NCBI GenBank assembly: GCA_900108205.1
Contig: FNUU01000003.1
Coordinates: 246,943 to 310,942, forward strand
DNA: 64,000 nt
Source of the DNA: Eubacterium ruminantium
GTDB lineage: Bacteria; Bacillota; Clostridia; Lachnospirales; Lachnospiraceae
Direction of reading: 5' to 3'
The position numbers were made by a program, and so were the translations under genes. Shown here one piece after another: positions 17,477 through 27,074 of the stretch. Position 1 is the stretch's first letter, and each line of letters starts with the position of its first letter. The notes beneath the pieces are model-generated. The model made no database searches. It was given only the letters and a program-made list of their open reading frames with translations, and had not been told where the DNA came from.

Positions 17477-17854
17477 ATGGCTGTAGTAGTTGCGATAATA
17501 AGTATAGTTATATCCCTTATCGGAGGCATTATGTTTGGTGTTATCGGAGGCGGTATCGCTATCTCACTTGGGGTTCTTGCCATGATGGTGGGACTCATGA
17601 AAAAGAAGAATAAACAGGCGGGAAACGGAGGTATCATTATCGGAACTATTGCTACAATTATCGGTTTTATCATGGTGGCTTTGATGTACGGCCTTGCCAA
17701 AGATGTGGAAAAAAGAGCAAGGGATCAGGGCTTCGATAGACTGGCCGAGTGTGCTCCAAGTCTGGAATTTGGTATGACTTCATTTTCGAAAGAAGTTGAA
17801 AGACGTGGATATAATATGGATGATATTGTTGAAGAATTCAATAAACTGGAGTAA
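17477..17854 (+). CDS. Glycine-zipper small membrane protein, paralogue 2
   Basis: A 125-residue protein starting at ATG 17477 behind TGGAGG; a TTG at 17462 in frame precedes the ribosome site and is rejected. It has two membrane helices (about 2-35 and 45-68), a Gly-rich first helix (GGIMFGVIGGGIA) and a basic loop (MKKKNKQAGNGG). The soluble C-terminus carries the same ECAPSLEFG...GYNMDDIVEEF motif as the protein encoded at 14786. A TATAAT at 17445-17450 is 27 bp upstream of the start codon and may be a -10 element. The function is unknown. Confidence 0.8.
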   Translation: MAVVVAIISIVISLIGGIMFGVIGGGIAISLGVLAMMVGLMKKKNKQAGNGGIIIGTIATIIGFIMVALMYGLAKDVEKRARDQGFDRLAECAPSLEFGMTSFSKEVERRGYNMDDIVEEFNKLE

Positions 17855-17961
17855 TGAGTATAGTGGTTCGGAATAACCGTTATCATAATGCAGAGAATTT
17901 TCGTTGATTTATATTCAGGTATTGAGAGTTTGTTTTTTTTGAATCGTTCGGGAGGGATAAT

Positions 17962-18774
17962 ATGAGAAAAAAATGGTTTATACTGCTTTCAGCTTTATTT
18001 GTTTTTATGACAGCCAACGGGGCAGAGGTGTCTGCGGAAGAGGTATCGGAAGATACGACTGTTGTTACCATTGGAGAAGAAACCTTTGATGAGGATTTTG
18101 ATGCCGAGATAGTGGGAGATGATAATAAAGAAACTCATGATGCCATAGCATATTCCATTACTGAAGGAAAAAATCTGAAATGGCGTAAGGGAGGTTATGG
18201 TACTCTCAGATTTACCATCGACAGAAATGTTGATAATGAGCATACACTTGATACATGGTTTGCCGGAGTTATAAAGGTAGATGATATCGGAGTGAGCGCT
18301 GCTGAATACGATGTTGAGGCCGGCGGACTTATCCTTACCATGTATGATGATTTCCTGAATAATCTTGCTGTAGGAGAACATACTATCAAGGTTGTTTTCC
18401 AGGATGCAGAGGTAGTTATCATTTTTGAAGTGCTGGAAAGTGTAAGAGAGACTGATGATGACGGCGTATTTTATGAGGATAAGGATAAAACCGAGGAGAA
18501 GACAGAAGCCGAGAAGACAACCGAGTCAGGTTCGAGTTCGGCGATTTATGACTGGGGCGACAGTACACAGAAAGAGGATAATGATGAATACTATTCAGGT
18601 GGTGCAACATCCGGTGATGCTTCAATTGAATCACCACAGACATCAGATAAGACAAATCTTAAAATGGCTTATATTTCCATGTTCTTCTCAATGTTCATGA
18701 TGGTTTTCCTGAGAGGACTTGAGAACAGAAAGAAGACTCTTAAGTACAGAAAGAGAATGGATGATATTTACTAA
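17962..18774 (+). CDS. Secreted protein with sortase-like C-terminal anchor
   Basis: A 270-residue protein with a signal peptide (MRKKWFILLSALFVFMTANG, cleavage likely near AEVSA). Residues 30-160 are an acidic, beta-rich extracellular domain of no recognised family. Residues 160-225 are a Glu/Thr/Ser-rich linker. The C-terminus has SPQTSD, a hydrophobic helix (about 233-252) and a basic tail (ENRKKTLKYRKR), the layout of a sortase sorting signal with a non-canonical motif. It could instead be a simple C-terminal membrane anchor. The ABCG-type transporter genes follow within 50 nt. No sortase gene is in the window. Confidence 0.75.
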   Translation: MRKKWFILLSALFVFMTANGAEVSAEEVSEDTTVVTIGEETFDEDFDAEIVGDDNKETHDAIAYSITEGKNLKWRKGGYGTLRFTIDRNVDNEHTLDTWFAGVIKVDDIGVSAAEYDVEAGGLILTMYDDFLNNLAVGEHTIKVVFQDAEVVIIFEVLESVRETDDDGVFYEDKDKTEEKTEAEKTTESGSSSAIYDWGDSTQKEDNDEYYSGGATSGDASIESPQTSDKTNLKMAYISMFFSMFMMVFLRGLENRKKTLKYRKRMDDIY

Positions 18775-18823
18775 AATATAAAAGGGTTGGAATTAGTGGA
18801 CGTATATAAAGTGGGGGATATGT

Positions 18824-20170
18824 ATGGTAGGGGCTATATTGGAACAGGAATTCATTATTATGATCCTGATGGAAGCACTTCTTATTGTCGGAACATGGAA
18901 GATTTTTAAGAAGTGTGAGATGAAAGCATGGTGGGCTTTGATACCTGCCTTCAGAGAATATCAGCTTTCAAAGTGTGCAGACAGAGAAGCTGATGGAAGA
19001 AAATATGTTATAACAACTGCACTTTCATATGTATTTGATTTTATATATATGATAACCGGAATTGATGATATAGAGGGCAATGCTGTTGATCAGAATATCT
19101 GGATACTTATCTTTATGATGCTCACTCTTACGGTCGCGATTGCAAATCTGATCTATTCAATCCGTATTTATTCCGGATTGTTTGATGTCTTTGGTGTGAA
19201 TCATAAATGGATCTGGATAGTCATTCTTTTTTCTGATTGTATTCCGGCAGCTTTACTGGGACTCAGGAAAAAATATCAGCCTGGTGTTATATATGTTGAT
19301 GAACGTGATAATGAGGGCGCTGCACTTTCAGGAATGACTGCCAAGGTGCTTGACAGTGGACTTACCGTCAATATAGACGAGAGAACTGCGTCTTCACTTT
19401 TTAAAAAGAATATTCTTCTTCGTGATATACATCTAAATATTGAACCGGGTCATATGGTTCTCCTTCTGGGGGGCTCAGGTGCCGGCAAGACGACCTTTGT
19501 CAATGCTGTAAATGGTTATGAAAAGGCAAAGGCCAGTATAGTTCTCAATGGAAATGATATCTACAATGATTATGCAAAAATGAAATACAGAATAGGCTTT
19601 GTTCCTCAGATGGATCTTATGCGTACAAATGATACAGTATTTATGACCATTCTTGACTCAGCAAAGCTCAGACTTCCTGCAAATCTCTCGGCAGAAGAGA
19701 GAAGAAGCAAGGCTCTGGAAGCACTTAGATTCTTTGGCCTGGAACCGGTTAAAGACAAGCTTTGCGATAAGCTTTCGGGAGGCCAGCGGAAGAGGCTTTC
19801 CATCGCCATGGAATACATATCAAATCCGGATCTTTTTATACTCGATGAACCGGATTCCGGTCTGGATGGAGTTATGGCAAGGGAGCTTATGGAAGGACTC
19901 CGTCAGATAGCTGATCAGGGTAAGATAGTTATAGTTATCACTCATTCACCTGACAGAGTAATAGATCTTTTTGATGATGTGATAGTCCTTGCAAAGGATA
20001 CCAAGCTTACGGGACGATTATCTTATTTCGGATCTATAGAAAAAGCGAGGGAATTCTTCGAAAGAGAAGAAATGGAGAGGATAGTCCAGAGGATAAACAG
20101 GAAGGAAGAAGGCGGAGAAGGCCTGGCCGACATGTTTATAGAGAAGTATGCGGAGGTGTGCAATGGTTGA
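18824..20170 (+). CDS. ABCG-type ATPase fused to an N-terminal membrane domain
   Basis: A 448-residue protein. Residues 1-150 hold about four membrane helices, with the signature ACWALIP-like stretch KAWWALIPAFREYQLSKC seen in the DUF5684-type membrane domain. Residues 180-420 are an ABC ATPase with Walker A GGSGAGKTT (about 215-223), signature LSGGQRKRLSIAMEY, Walker B LFILDEPDSGLDG and switch His ITHSP. The combination of signature and DSGLDG is that of ABCG/White-type exporters. The permease gene overlaps the end by 8 nt. The substrate is unknown; the surrounding secreted and Wzy-like genes suggest an envelope role. The fusion of an integral membrane domain to the ATPase end is the notable feature. 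Confidence 0.85.
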   Translation: MVGAILEQEFIIMILMEALLIVGTWKIFKKCEMKAWWALIPAFREYQLSKCADREADGRKYVITTALSYVFDFIYMITGIDDIEGNAVDQNIWILIFMMLTLTVAIANLIYSIRIYSGLFDVFGVNHKWIWIVILFSDCIPAALLGLRKKYQPGVIYVDERDNEGAALSGMTAKVLDSGLTVNIDERTASSLFKKNILLRDIHLNIEPGHMVLLLGGSGAGKTTFVNAVNGYEKAKASIVLNGNDIYNDYAKMKYRIGFVPQMDLMRTNDTVFMTILDSAKLRLPANLSAEERRSKALEALRFFGLEPVKDKLCDKLSGGQRKRLSIAMEYISNPDLFILDEPDSGLDGVMARELMEGLRQIADQGKIVIVITHSPDRVIDLFDDVIVLAKDTKLTGRLSYFGSIEKAREFFEREEMERIVQRINRKEEGGEGLADMFIEKYAEVCNG

Positions 20171-21113
20171 GAAAAAAAGAAAACTTCGCAAAACCAGGTA
20201 TCGTGGCAGGATTGCGCAGATACCGATCTATATTGGCAAGAATTTTAGAAGCTTCGTTTATCAGAATGACTGGAAGGTTATTCCTATGGCCGCATTTATT
20301 GCGGCACTTGTTTCTGTGGTTGTTAAAAAATCGTTTTTCGTTACCATGGAGGGGACTGCTATGGGAAGCCTGGCAGTTGCCAGTATCGGACTTTGGAACG
20401 GATGCTTTAATTCTATACAGGTTGTATGCAGAGAGAGAAATATTGTTAAGAGAGAGCACCGCTCGGGAATGCATATTTCATCATATATAATATCCCATAT
20501 GATATATCAGGCCTTTTTATGCCTGCTGCAGACCTTGACCATACTGATTGTTTTTATATATACAAATGTTAAGCTTCCGGCGCATGGAGCAATCTTTGAT
20601 ATCTTTCTTGTGGATTTTGGAATTACGATATTCCTTATAACCTATGCAGCTGATATGATGTCACTTTTCATTTCAAGCATAGTGAAGAGCAGTACCTCTG
20701 CAATGACGGTTATGCCGATAGTACTTATGATACAGCTGGTTTTTTCCGGAGGACTCTTTACACTTCCTAAGAATCTTCAGGGTTATACAAATTTTATGAT
20801 ATCAAATCATGGAATAGTATGTATTTCTGCTGAGGCTGATTATAATAACCTCGAAACTCATACGGTATGGAAGATGGTAAAAAAAATCGCAAATAATTCA
20901 GATGAAGAATCAAAAAAGATGGTCGAGTCTCTTGAAGAAAAAGGCTTTGCTGAGAAGATAAACATGGAAGCGGCAAAGGCGAATTATAAAAAGGAATATA
21001 AGAACTCAAATGAAAATATCAGAGTCCGCTGGGAACTCTTGATGGTGTTTTCAGCGATGTTTGCCTTACTGGCCATGATCGTATTGGAATTCGTGGATAA
21101 GGATAAGCGGTGA
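20163..21113 (+). CDS. ABC-2-type permease, partner of the ABCG-type ATPase
   Basis: A 316-residue protein. The start is ATG 20163 because GGAGG at 20152-20156 precedes it; ATG 20148 is in frame but lies upstream of that site. A basic N-terminus is followed by about six membrane helices, in the order expected for ABC2_membrane proteins. A long extracytoplasmic loop (about 220-285) sits before the final helix. It overlaps the ATPase gene by 8 nt (translational coupling), so the two form a split ABCG-type transporter with the order ATPase-permease. The cargo is unknown. Confidence 0.85.
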   Translation: MVEKKRKLRKTRYRGRIAQIPIYIGKNFRSFVYQNDWKVIPMAAFIAALVSVVVKKSFFVTMEGTAMGSLAVASIGLWNGCFNSIQVVCRERNIVKREHRSGMHISSYIISHMIYQAFLCLLQTLTILIVFIYTNVKLPAHGAIFDIFLVDFGITIFLITYAADMMSLFISSIVKSSTSAMTVMPIVLMIQLVFSGGLFTLPKNLQGYTNFMISNHGIVCISAEADYNNLETHTVWKMVKKIANNSDEESKKMVESLEEKGFAEKINMEAAKANYKKEYKNSNENIRVRWELLMVFSAMFALLAMIVLEFVDKDKR

Positions 21114-21165
21114 CAACGGAAGGAATATGCCGGTGGCGGTTTGGCCGGCCGGCGGGGGGACATAA

Positions 21166-22935
21166 ATGAATAATACACATGAAGATAATAATTTGATAAG
21201 GGCAGATGGTTCCTCGGAGGATGAGGCGAAGATCGATGAGATACTTGCAGATAAAGAACTGATGGCTAAGATAATGGCCGACAGAAAGAAGAGCAGCGGT
21301 GACTCCGATGAGCCTGAACGAAGAATGAAAATCAACCAGGAGGCTATAGCGATAGTGGCAACTTCACTGGTTTTTTTCGTTTTGGGTCTTTTTATCATTT
21401 CCCCTTTGGTAGAGTTTTTCTGCAGGATGATAGATGCTGCATCGGATCCAAAGTGGACCATAGGATTAAATTATGGTATAGACAGCAAAAAATTTGTAAG
21501 CAATTATCAGCATACCATACAGAATATCAATATTCTTGTGCATCTGACTGCTGCATTTTTGTATGTATACTCCGGATACAGGATCGTGACCGGCTGGAAG
21601 AGGATAAAGAAGAATATTAAGGCTGAACTCAGCCGCTTGCTTCCTTTTCTGATATTTATACTTTTTGATGTGATGATCATAGTGGTTACAAATGTCCGTG
21701 GTTTCAACGAATACGACAGAACCGGACATCCATATATGTTTGAAAGTATATATTCATATATACTGTATCCGCTCGCTTACTTTTTCTGCGGGATGATGGT
21801 TTATAAGGACAGACAGCGTAAGATCATTCTCTACGCACTTATGGTAACAGCGCTGCCTCTGAATATTCTTGCACTGGTGGATGAATGGGTCAGCCCGATA
21901 AAGTATTTTGCAACAAATGGCGTTGTGACGGTCTTTCATAACTCAAACCATTATGGTTATTATCTGGCTCTTATAATCATCACTTCCGCACTGCTTTTTA
22001 CCTGTGAGAAAAAAATCTGGTTAAAGATATTTGAACTGATTTCCATGGCTCTCGGCGTGGTGGTTCTGATAATAAACAATACCCTGGGGGCATATCTTGC
22101 GGTAGGCTTCGTATTGGGACTGTATCTGATATACAATATTGTGATGAAAATTAAGAGCTCAAGAGTAGTCGTTGAGAATTATGAGGCAGATGAGGAGGTA
22201 CAGGCTGTTAGTAGCGTCGCAGAAAACCCGGATGCGGATGATGATAAACGTGCTGTTCTCGGCGTCGCAGAAAAATCCGATGCAGCAGAGAATGATAAAC
22301 AGACTGTTCTCGGTGTTGATGAAAACCCGGATGCAGCGGGAAAGAGTAAACATGCTGCTGCGGCAGAAGAAAGTAGACAGGCAGCTGCGAAAAAACCTCA
22401 GTATATAAGTATAAAAAAAGCAGCAATAGTGCTTGGTCTGTTTTTACTGATCACCATTGTTATGAGTATAAAATATAAGACAGTAACCCAGAGCGTTACC
22501 ACCATGGTTTCCGATGTGGGAGATGTTCTTGAGAATCCTACCTCAGAAACTGTTGAACGAGCCGGATCGGGAAGATGGATTCTCTGGAAGGGTGCCTTTA
22601 AGCATATACTCGAAGAACCAATCCTCGGATTTGGTGTTGAGGGACTGCTGAATACGTACATGATAGGAACTCCTCATAATGAACTGCTTCAATATGCTGA
22701 ATTCTTTGGTGTCCCTGTAATGCTGCTATATGTGGCAGCCTGTCTGACAGTTCTCTGGAGAGTTATCAGGAACAGTGCAAAAATGAGCGGCAGCACCATG
22801 GTATGCTTTTTTGTGACAATAGGGTATCTGGCAAGCTCGTTTTTTGGAGTAGCAATATATTATACAACTCCGTTTTTATATATTTTCCTTGGACTTACCT
22901 ATGCGGAATATTTCAAAATGAGTGCACCGGAGTGA
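21166..22935 (+). CDS. O-antigen-ligase/Wzy-like polymerase membrane protein
   Basis: A 589-residue protein with about 11-12 membrane helices. The Wzy_C motif region lies after residue 460: GSGRWILWKGAFKHILEEP, GFGVEGLL and PHNELLQYAEFFGV, typical of O-antigen ligase/polymerase proteins that transfer or join lipid-linked glycans. Residues about 335-405 form a long cytoplasmic insert with imperfect repeats (VAENPDADD, VAEKSDAAE, VDENPDAAG). The N-terminal 65 residues are acidic and cytoplasmic. It starts at ATG 21166 behind GGGGG and follows the ABC permease by 52 nt. In a Gram-positive host the likely substrate is a surface or exported polysaccharide. Confidence 0.82.
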   Translation: MNNTHEDNNLIRADGSSEDEAKIDEILADKELMAKIMADRKKSSGDSDEPERRMKINQEAIAIVATSLVFFVLGLFIISPLVEFFCRMIDAASDPKWTIGLNYGIDSKKFVSNYQHTIQNINILVHLTAAFLYVYSGYRIVTGWKRIKKNIKAELSRLLPFLIFILFDVMIIVVTNVRGFNEYDRTGHPYMFESIYSYILYPLAYFFCGMMVYKDRQRKIILYALMVTALPLNILALVDEWVSPIKYFATNGVVTVFHNSNHYGYYLALIIITSALLFTCEKKIWLKIFELISMALGVVVLIINNTLGAYLAVGFVLGLYLIYNIVMKIKSSRVVVENYEADEEVQAVSSVAENPDADDDKRAVLGVAEKSDAAENDKQTVLGVDENPDAAGKSKHAAAAEESRQAAAKKPQYISIKKAAIVLGLFLLITIVMSIKYKTVTQSVTTMVSDVGDVLENPTSETVERAGSGRWILWKGAFKHILEEPILGFGVEGLLNTYMIGTPHNELLQYAEFFGVPVMLLYVAACLTVLWRVIRNSAKMSGSTMVCFFVTIGYLASSFFGVAIYYTTPFLYIFLGLTYAEYFKMSAPE

Positions 22936-23020
22936 AAAATCATGAAAAAAACATGAAAAACGTTCTCCAAAAATACACAGATTTTTTATAGATATTAGAT
23001 TTTAGTTATGTTATACTATA

Positions 23021-23055
23021 GGGCAGAGTGCATTTCTGCCCTGTTTTCTTTTTTT
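23021..23055 (+). terminator. Hairpin terminator after the Wzy-like gene
   Basis: GGGCAGA (23021-23027) pairs with TCTGCCC (23035-23041), followed by GTTTTCTTTTTTT. It stands directly after a TATACT-like -10 (23012-23017). The hairpin could therefore also be the very 5' end of a glyA transcript, but a terminator for the upstream unit is the simpler reading. Confidence 0.65.
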
Positions 23056-23209
23056 ATCGTAAATGTAAATATTTACAACAGAGGAGAATTCCCACGTGTC
23101 TCCGGTTTGACTGTTACATAAAAAAGTGCTGTGACGGATATATTTACCGGCTAAGAGAAAGTGACGTATGGACTGCGGGCAGGAAAAAAATAAATGGAGG
23201 AAATAATAA
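23056..23209 (+). promoter_or_regulatory. Structured glyA leader, class not recognised
   Basis: GGAGA/TCTCC (about 23081-23103) and a larger stem closed by CCGGT (about 23101) and ACCGG (about 23146), with GTTACA/TGTGAC inside, can form before the GGAGG ribosome site at 23196. glyA leaders in Firmicutes sometimes carry riboswitches, but I could not match the ZTP, THF or SAM consensus. It may be no more than a structured untranslated region. Confidence 0.35.
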
Positions 23210-24457
23210 ATGTACGGTTTTGACGAAATTTTAAAGTTTGATCCTGAAGTTGCTGCAGCAATGAAAGATGAGATCACAAGACAGAATGTTAATCTTGAAC
23301 TTATTGCTTCAGAGAACATTGCTTCAAGAACAGTTATGGCAGCTATGGGCAGCCCTCTTACAAACAAGTATGCTGAGGGGTATCCCGGAAAGAGATACTA
23401 CGGCGGATGCCAGTATGTTGACGTTGTAGAAGATCTTGCAAGAGAAAGAGCCAAGGAGCTTTTCGGAGCTGAATATGCAAATGTTCAGCCACATTCAGGA
23501 GCTCAGGCAAATATGGCTGTATTCTTTGCTATTATGGAGCCGGGAGATACATATATGGGTATGTCACTTGATCATGGCGGACACCTTTCACATGGTTCAC
23601 CTGTTAATATGTCAGGTAAGTATTTCAACTGCGTTCCTTACGGTGTTAACGATGAAGGACGTATCGATTATGATGAGGTTCTCAGAATCGCTAAGGAGTG
23701 CAAGCCAAAGATGATCATTGCCGGTGCATCAGCATACGCAAGAGCTATTGATTTCAAGAGATTCCGTGAGATCGCTGATGAAGTCGGCGCAGTTCTTATG
23801 GTAGATATGGCTCACATAGCAGGTCTTGTTGCAGCAGGAAAGCACATGAGCCCAATCCCATATGCACATGTTACAACTTCAACAACACACAAGACTCTTC
23901 GCGGACCAAGAGGCGGACTTATCCTCTGCAGCGAAGAAGTAAATGCAAAATATAATTTCAATAAGGCTATTTTCCCTGGTATCCAGGGTGGTCCTCTTAT
24001 GCATGTCATTGCCGGTAAGGCAGTTTGCTTTAAGGAAGCACTTTCTCAGGAATACAAGGAATATATGGGAAGAGTAGTTGAAAATGCAGCTACCCTTGCA
24101 AGCGCACTTATTGACAGAGGGTTTGATATCGTTTCAGGTGGTACAGACAATCACCTTATGCTTGTTGATCTCAGACGTCTTGATATTTCCGGTAAGGAAG
24201 TTGAGAAGCTTCTTGATGAGGTTCATATTACAGTTAATAAGAATACAGTTCCTAATGACCCACGTTCACCATTTGTAACCAGTGGTGTAAGAGTAGGTAC
24301 TCCGGCAGTTACAACAAGAGGCGCTGTTAAGGAAGATATGTATACAATAGCTGATGCATTTAAGGCAGCTATCATCGACAGAGACAATGCGGCTGCAGAG
24401 GCACTTGTTAAGAGTATTACAGATAAGTACCCGCTTTATGGTGGCAACGCATTCTAA
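23210..24457 (+). CDS. glyA: Serine hydroxymethyltransferase
   Basis: A 415-residue PLP enzyme that converts serine and tetrahydrofolate to glycine and 5,10-methylene-THF, the main source of one-carbon units. Family motifs are intact: [14 protein letters not shown] near the N-terminus, [15 protein letters not shown], the [11 protein letters not shown] loop, [12 protein letters not shown] and the PLP lysine K228 in [11 protein letters not shown]. The length is normal for the family. It starts at ATG 23210 behind GGAGG and ends 41 nt before ftsH. The codons are strongly biased, as in a highly expressed gene. Confidence 0.98.
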   Translation: MYGFDEILKFDPEVAAAMKDEITRQNVNLELIASENIASRTVMAAMGSPLTNKYAEGYPGKRYYGGCQYVDVVEDLARERAKELFGAEYANVQPHSGAQANMAVFFAIMEPGDTYMGMSLDHGGHLSHGSPVNMSGKYFNCVPYGVNDEGRIDYDEVLRIAKECKPKMIIAGASAYARAIDFKRFREIADEVGAVLMVDMAHIAGLVAAGKHMSPIPYAHVTTSTTHKTLRGPRGGLILCSEEVNAKYNFNKAIFPGIQGGPLMHVIAGKAVCFKEALSQEYKEYMGRVVENAATLASALIDRGFDIVSGGTDNHLMLVDLRRLDISGKEVEKLLDEVHITVNKNTVPNDPRSPFVTSGVRVGTPAVTTRGAVKEDMYTIADAFKAAIIDRDNAAAEALVKSITDKYPLYGGNAF

Positions 24458-24498
24458 ATCAGCCGGGATAAATCATTTTATTTTGGAAAGGTTAGAAG

Positions 24499-27006
24499 AT
24501 GGATAATAACCCTAATAACAGAAATGATGGAAACGGTAAGAAGAGCGGTCCTTCAGCGACTCTTATCATCCTTATCATTTCAATTGTTCTGACTCTGGTC
24601 TTCTGGCAGCAGTATAATGCCTACAAGACTTCAGGGGAGGAAGAAGTTTCATATGACAAATTCATAACGATGATCGAGCAGAAGGAAGTCGAGAAGGTTG
24701 AAATATATAACGAAAAGATATATTTCACACCGAAAAAGCAGAGTGACATTACAAAGGATGTTACCTACTATGTTGTAAGAACCGATGATTACGGTCTCGT
24801 AGACAGACTTGCTGCTGCCGATGTTAAATTCTCAGAGATAGATGAGGGCGGAAATGCCATGATCCGTACCATTCTGTCATATGTCATCATGATCGCGGTA
24901 TTTTATATCTTCATGATGCTCATAATGAGAAGTGCTACCAAAGGTGGCGGAATCATGGGTGGCGTTGGTAAATCCAATGCCAAGATGTATGTTCAGAAGA
25001 AGACCGGCGTAACATTTAAGGATGTTGCAGGTGAAGAGGAAGCCAAGGAGTCTCTTGTAGAACTTGTTGATTTCCTTCATCAGCCGGAGAAATATACCGC
25101 AATCGGTGCCAAGCTTCCGAGAGGAGCCCTTCTTGTAGGCCCTCCGGGAACAGGTAAGACGCTTCTTGCCAAGGCAGTTGCAGGTGAGGCAGGAGTTCCA
25201 TTTTTCTCAATATCCGGTTCGGAATTCGTTGAGATGTACGTTGGTGTAGGGGCCAGCCGAGTAAGAGACCTCTTTAAGCAGGCTAATCAGATGGCACCAT
25301 GTATCGTATTTATTGATGAGATAGATGCCATTGGCCGAAGCCGTGATACGAGACATATGGGCGGTGACTCAGAACGTGAGCAGACACTTAACCAGCTGCT
25401 TTCGGAAATGGATGGTTTCGATACCTCCAAGGGTCTCATAGTCCTTGCGGCTACCAACAGACCTGAAGTTCTTGATAAGGCGCTTCTCAGACCCGGACGT
25501 TTTGACAGACAGGTTATAGTAGAAAGACCTGAGTTAAAGGGACGAGAGGATATACTTAAGGTACATTCCAAGAATGTCAAGCTTGATGAAACTGTTGATC
25601 TGCATGCAATAGCGCTTGCTACAAGTGGTTTTGTTGGAGCTGACCTTGCAAATATTGTAAATGAAGCCGCTCTTCGTGCAGTTCGTATGGGACGAAATGC
25701 TGTATCGCAGGCAGACCTTATGGAATCGATAGAGGTTATCAGTTCCGGTAAGGAGAAGAAGGATAAGAACTTAAGTCCGGAAGAAAAGAAGATTGTTGCT
25801 TTCCATGAGGTTGGACATGCACTTCTTACTACTCTTCAGACTAATAAGATGCCTATTCAGAAGATTTCTATCATACCAAGAATGCATGGTATCTTAGGAT
25901 ACGTACTTCATCTTCCGGAAGAGGATAAGAAGCTTCCGACAAAGGCAGAGATGCTGTCTGAAATAGTTGTTACCATGGGTGGACGTGCTGCAGAGGAAAT
26001 TAAGTTTAAATCTGTAACAGGTGGTGCTCAAAATGATATTGAAAAAGCAACAGAGACAGCCAAGGCAATGGTCACAAGGCTTGGTATGTCTGAACGTATC
26101 GGACTTGTTTCGGTGGTAGAATCCTCAGGAGAATACCTGGATAACAGGTCTTATCTTAACTGTTCTGAACGTACAGCTGCAATTATTGATGAAGAAGTAA
26201 GAAATATCATCACAGAATGCTATGAGAAGGCATATACACTTCTGAAGCAGAATGAAAAAATCCTTGATGCAATCGCTGAATTTCTTATTGAGCGCGAGGT
26301 TATCACAGGCGAACAGTTCATGGAAATCTTCGAAAAGTTTTCAAAAGAACAGAAGGTTGTATTTGAAACAGAAGATATGAAGGTTGCCAGAAGAATATCT
26401 TCGACTGCATCCTACAGCAGACCGGCACGTCCGTTAAAGGCTGTTGAAGAGGAAACTCTTAAGGCTGACAGAAAAGCTGAGAAAAAAGCTGAAAAGAAAG
26501 CTGAGAAAAAGCTGAAGAAGGAAAAGAAAGAAGCCAAGATCAAAGCTATTCTCAAGGGCGTAAAGGGTAAGGATAAATATAAGGCTTATAAAGACTTCGA
26601 GGCCAGTCCTGAATTCTATGATAAATTCAGTCTTGATGATGAGGATGATGACGAAGAAGATACAAAGCCTGAGACCGGAAGAAAACCGTATGAAGCAGAG
26701 AGTTCGGAGAAAAATACTGTGAAAGAGGATAGAGAAAACTCTGTTCGTGTTGAAAACAGTGATAAGTCCGATGAACCGCTTTATACTGCAAATGATTATG
26801 GTAATCCGTCAACTGTTCAGGAAGGCGATACCACCGGTTCATATCCGGCACATCCGACATCCGATAAAAGCTCGGAAGAAGATTCACCGGCTATGCCATG
26901 GGATAATTATAAGTCTGCCGAAGAGAACAGGATTGAAGCAGAGAGAGAAGCTTCATCTGATGATACTGCGGATGACAGTAACGATGAAGATGATAACGAA
27001 GAATAA
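24499..27006 (+). CDS. ftsH: ATP-dependent membrane zinc protease FtsH with a long acidic tail
   Basis: An 835-residue AAA+ protease anchored in the membrane by helices at about 20-40 and 120-143. Walker A GPPGTGKT is at 214-221 and Walker [12 protein letters not shown] is present. The second region of homology follows, and the zinc motif HEVGH is at 436-440. It degrades misfolded and short-lived membrane and cytoplasmic proteins. The body ends near residue 640, the usual family length. About 190 extra residues follow: a Lys/Glu/Ala coiled stretch ([13 protein letters not shown] type), then a long Asp/Glu/Ser-rich acidic tail. The start is ATG 24499 behind GGAAAGG. A bidirectional terminator separates it from yfbR. 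Confidence 0.97.
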   Translation: MDNNPNNRNDGNGKKSGPSATLIILIISIVLTLVFWQQYNAYKTSGEEEVSYDKFITMIEQKEVEKVEIYNEKIYFTPKKQSDITKDVTYYVVRTDDYGLVDRLAAADVKFSEIDEGGNAMIRTILSYVIMIAVFYIFMMLIMRSATKGGGIMGGVGKSNAKMYVQKKTGVTFKDVAGEEEAKESLVELVDFLHQPEKYTAIGAKLPRGALLVGPPGTGKTLLAKAVAGEAGVPFFSISGSEFVEMYVGVGASRVRDLFKQANQMAPCIVFIDEIDAIGRSRDTRHMGGDSEREQTLNQLLSEMDGFDTSKGLIVLAATNRPEVLDKALLRPGRFDRQVIVERPELKGREDILKVHSKNVKLDETVDLHAIALATSGFVGADLANIVNEAALRAVRMGRNAVSQADLMESIEVISSGKEKKDKNLSPEEKKIVAFHEVGHALLTTLQTNKMPIQKISIIPRMHGILGYVLHLPEEDKKLPTKAEMLSEIVVTMGGRAAEEIKFKSVTGGAQNDIEKATETAKAMVTRLGMSERIGLVSVVESSGEYLDNRSYLNCSERTAAIIDEEVRNIITECYEKAYTLLKQNEKILDAIAEFLIEREVITGEQFMEIFEKFSKEQKVVFETEDMKVARRISSTASYSRPARPLKAVEEETLKADRKAEKKAEKKAEKKLKKEKKEAKIKAILKGVKGKDKYKAYKDFEASPEFYDKFSLDDEDDDEEDTKPETGRKPYEAESSEKNTVKEDRENSVRVENSDKSDEPLYTANDYGNPSTVQEGDTTGSYPAHPTSDKSSEEDSPAMPWDNYKSAEENRIEAEREASSDDTADDSNDEDDNEE

Positions 27007-27017
27007 ATAAGCAAAAT

Positions 27018-27074
27018 AAAAAGGATCTGATAAATGTTTTCAAATTTGAAAACATTTTATCGGATCCTTTTTTA
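27018..27074. terminator. Bidirectional terminator between ftsH and yfbR
   Basis: A near-perfect palindrome of about 26 bp per arm, AAAAAGGATC(T)GATAAA...TTTATCGGATCCTTTTT with centre CAAATTTG. T-runs on both strands serve the two convergent genes. Confidence 0.92.
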
